Positions 5,450 to 6,657 of a DNA stretch of 6,657 bases are shown one piece after another. The stretch lies in assembly GCA_934675115.1 (NCBI GenBank), contig CAKUPH010000104.1, positions 1-6,657 of the forward strand. The letters are read 5' to 3'. The stretch's first letter is position 1. Each line of letters starts with the position of its first letter. The position numbers were made by a program, and so were the translations under genes. The notes under the pieces were generated by a model, which was not told the origin of the DNA, did not search any database, and saw only the letters and a program-made list of their open reading frames with translations. The stretch is from an uncultured Oscillospiraceae bacterium. Lineage in GTDB: Bacteria; Bacillota; Clostridia; Oscillospirales; Oscillospiraceae.

Positions 5450-6160
5450 ATGCCCATCGGCATCATTGCGGACGCGCTGGCTGTCATTCTGGGCGGAGCC
5501 CTCGGCGCGGGGCTCGGCCACCGGATCAGCGGGCCGTTCAAAGAAAAGCTGAATCTGATCTTCGCCATCTGCTCTATGGGGATGGGTGTGAGCACTATCG
5601 TCCTCATGGAAAACCTGCCCGCCGTGGTGCTGGCCATTATTCTGGGCGGCATTGCCGGGCTGGCCCTGCATCTGGAGGAGAAAATCAACGCCGGAGCCGC
5701 ACGGCTGGGCCGTCTGTTCCCCGGCGGCGGAACTCAGCGCGGCGGCGACGTGGGAGCGCTGCTGACCGTGGTGGTGCTGTTCTGCGCCAGCGGCACCGGT
5801 ATCTATGGCTCCATCCTCGCCGGGGCCTCCGGCGACCACAGTGTCCTGCTGGCCAAGGCCATCCTCGACCTTTTCACCGCCGCCATTTTCGCCTGCGCGC
5901 TGGGGCGCATCGTGGCCCTCATCGCCCTCCCGCAGTTCTGCATTTTCCTGCTGCTCTACCTGCTGGCGGGCTGGATCATGCCGTACATCACCCCGGTCAT
6001 GCTCAACGATTTCAAGGCCTGCGGCGGCCTGATCATGCTGGCCACCGGCCTGCGCATGTGCGGCATCCGCCCCTTCCCCATCGCCGACATGCTCCCGGCC
6101 ATGGTGCTGGTCATGCCCTTCAGCGCCCTGTGGCTGCGCTTCATCGTCCCCCTGCTGTAA
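5450..6160 (+). CDS. DUF554 family integral membrane protein (YdfK/YqgA type)
   Basis: This is a member of the DUF554 family (B. subtilis YdfK, E. coli YqgA), whose biochemical function is not established. The 236 residues match the family's usual length. The sequence is mostly hydrophobic, with likely membrane spans at roughly 3-23, 35-54, 57-75, 100-122, 133-160, 164-182, 190-205 and 211-233, estimated by eye. The family signature FCASGTGIYGS at 111-121 is followed by GDHSVLLAKAILDLFTAA at 128-145. The glycine-rich N-terminal helix (ILGGALGAGLGHRI) is also typical. The ATG has GGAG 9 nt upstream. It lies between a hairpin terminator upstream and its own terminator downstream, so it is probably a single-gene transcript. 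It appears intact. Confidence 0.93.
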   Translation: MPIGIIADALAVILGGALGAGLGHRISGPFKEKLNLIFAICSMGMGVSTIVLMENLPAVVLAIILGGIAGLALHLEEKINAGAARLGRLFPGGGTQRGGDVGALLTVVVLFCASGTGIYGSILAGASGDHSVLLAKAILDLFTAAIFACALGRIVALIALPQFCIFLLLYLLAGWIMPYITPVMLNDFKACGGLIMLATGLRMCGIRPFPIADMLPAMVLVMPFSALWLRFIVPLL

Positions 6161-6170
6161 TATGACGAAT

Positions 6171-6215
6171 CCCCGGAGCAGGCTGATATCCAGCCCGTCC
6201 CGGGGGTGTTTTGTA
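6171..6215 (+). terminator. Intrinsic terminator after the DUF554 gene
   Basis: CCCCGG (6171-6176) pairs with CCGGGG (6200-6205), and GGCTG (6181-6185) pairs with CAGCC (6191-6195), with a 4-by-4 internal loop, followed by GTGTTTTGT. It starts 10 nt after the stop codon. The minus strand has no U tract after the stem, so it does not look like a good terminator for the convergent gene. Confidence 0.75.
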
Positions 6216-6227
6216 TTCAAACCTTTC

Positions 6228-6657
6228 TCACTTTCTGACGGCAAGGCAGTAATTGACATGCTCAACGGCGCGCAGCTCCGCCCCGGCCCGGTCGATGACG
6301 TCCCGCTGGATCTCCTCCGACGTCAGCAGCTCGTAGATCAGAAAGCCGTGCGCTTCCAGCAGCTGCTCCAGCTCATCATAGTTCTCCATGAAATAGTGGC
6401 CATGGCATACGCCTGTGTGCCCATAGACCCAATCCCATGTGACAAAATGGACTCCGTGTTTGCTCTGAACTCCAGCCAGCACAATGCCGTTGAAATCGGT
6501 CAGCACCTTGTAGCCGTCCTCCAGACCGTCGGCTTTCAAAAAGGGTGCCGTCTCCATCTGCCACATATATTCCGCTGTGGTCTTGACGATCTCATACACC
6601 TTGTCCTTGGCGGCGATACGTTCCGGCTCGTCAATATCTTTCATTGCGGTAGGCAAT
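6228..6657 (-). CDS. Unrecognised protein, probably cut by the right edge
   Basis: The stop is the TGA at 6230-6228 and the frame stays open to the window end. An ATG at 6644-6642 (MKDIDEPERIAAKDK) would give 138 residues, but the 13 nt visible before it hold no Shine-Dalgarno sequence, so the start may lie outside. The protein is acidic and soluble, with no membrane segment. Its most distinctive part, counted from that ATG, is an aromatic and histidine-rich block at ~66-87, including HFVTWDWVYGHTGVCHGHYF, preceded by YKVLTDFNGIVLAGVQ. I faintly recall similar FVTW...GHY blocks in uncharacterised clostridial proteins linked to mobile elements, but cannot confirm it. It is convergent with the DUF554 gene, with 67 nt between the two stop codons. 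No function is assigned. Confidence 0.7.
   Translation of the reverse strand, partial: LPTAMKDIDEPERIAAKDKVYEIVKTTAEYMWQMETAPFLKADGLEDGYKVLTDFNGIVLAGVQSKHGVHFVTWDWVYGHTGVCHGHYFMENYDELEQLLEAHGFLIYELLTSEEIQRDVIDRAGAELRAVEHVNYCLAVRK

Noticed and set aside
5345..6265. 306-codon minus-strand open frame over the DUF554 gene
   Set aside because: It is rich in Gln, Gly, Asp and His, as expected opposite a GC-rich membrane protein gene, and it crosses the terminators on both sides. The DUF554 frame has clear family motifs.

Overview
The window looks like a chromosomal segment from a GC-rich, low-branching Firmicute of the Oscillospiraceae type (Flavonifractor, Pseudoflavonifractor, Oscillibacter and relatives). 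This is inferred from strong AGGAGG-type ribosome binding sites, textbook sigma-A promoters, a Firmicutes-type S12 with the 13-residue insertion, an L7Ae-like gene just before rpsL, and GC-rich coding sequence. I cannot name the species.

Left part (1-2880, all minus strand) is the str operon, read right to left: an L7Ae-like ribosomal protein gene (rplGB), rpsL (S12), rpsG (S7) and the first 470 codons of fusA (EF-G), which runs off the left edge. A near-consensus promoter precedes rplGB. A second candidate promoter, overlapped by a perfect 15-bp inverted repeat, lies between rplGB and rpsL. The 199-nt rpsL-rpsG gap holds several stem-loops, two of which are mutually exclusive. A degV (fatty-acid-binding) gene lies immediately upstream, where rpoB/rpoC are found in many Firmicutes.

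Middle part (3844-5348, plus strand) starts with an unrecognised 229-residue protein divergent from degV. Its stop codon overlaps a perfect consensus promoter (TTGACA, 17 nt, TATAAT) that drives a metal-homeostasis locus which appears broken. A CsoR/FrmR-family metal-sensing repressor gene has a one-base deletion in the middle of its metal-ligand helix, and its best-placed start codon reads ATA. It is followed by a terminator and then by a 72-codon remnant that looks like the first ~38 residues of a heavy-metal P-type ATPase joined to the last ~30, with the whole catalytic body missing. By chance the frameshifted repressor frame continues in frame through the terminator into the ATPase remnant, giving a misleading 189-codon open frame.

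Right part (5393-6657) holds a terminator-like hairpin, an intact DUF554 (YdfK/YqgA-type) membrane protein gene with its own terminator, and a convergent minus-strand gene of unknown function that is probably cut by the right edge.

I found no tRNA, rRNA, CRISPR array, insertion sequence or obvious novel system. The most notable items are the decayed csoR/metal-ATPase locus and the structured non-coding stretches flanking rpsL. No gene-free stretch exceeds about 200 nt.
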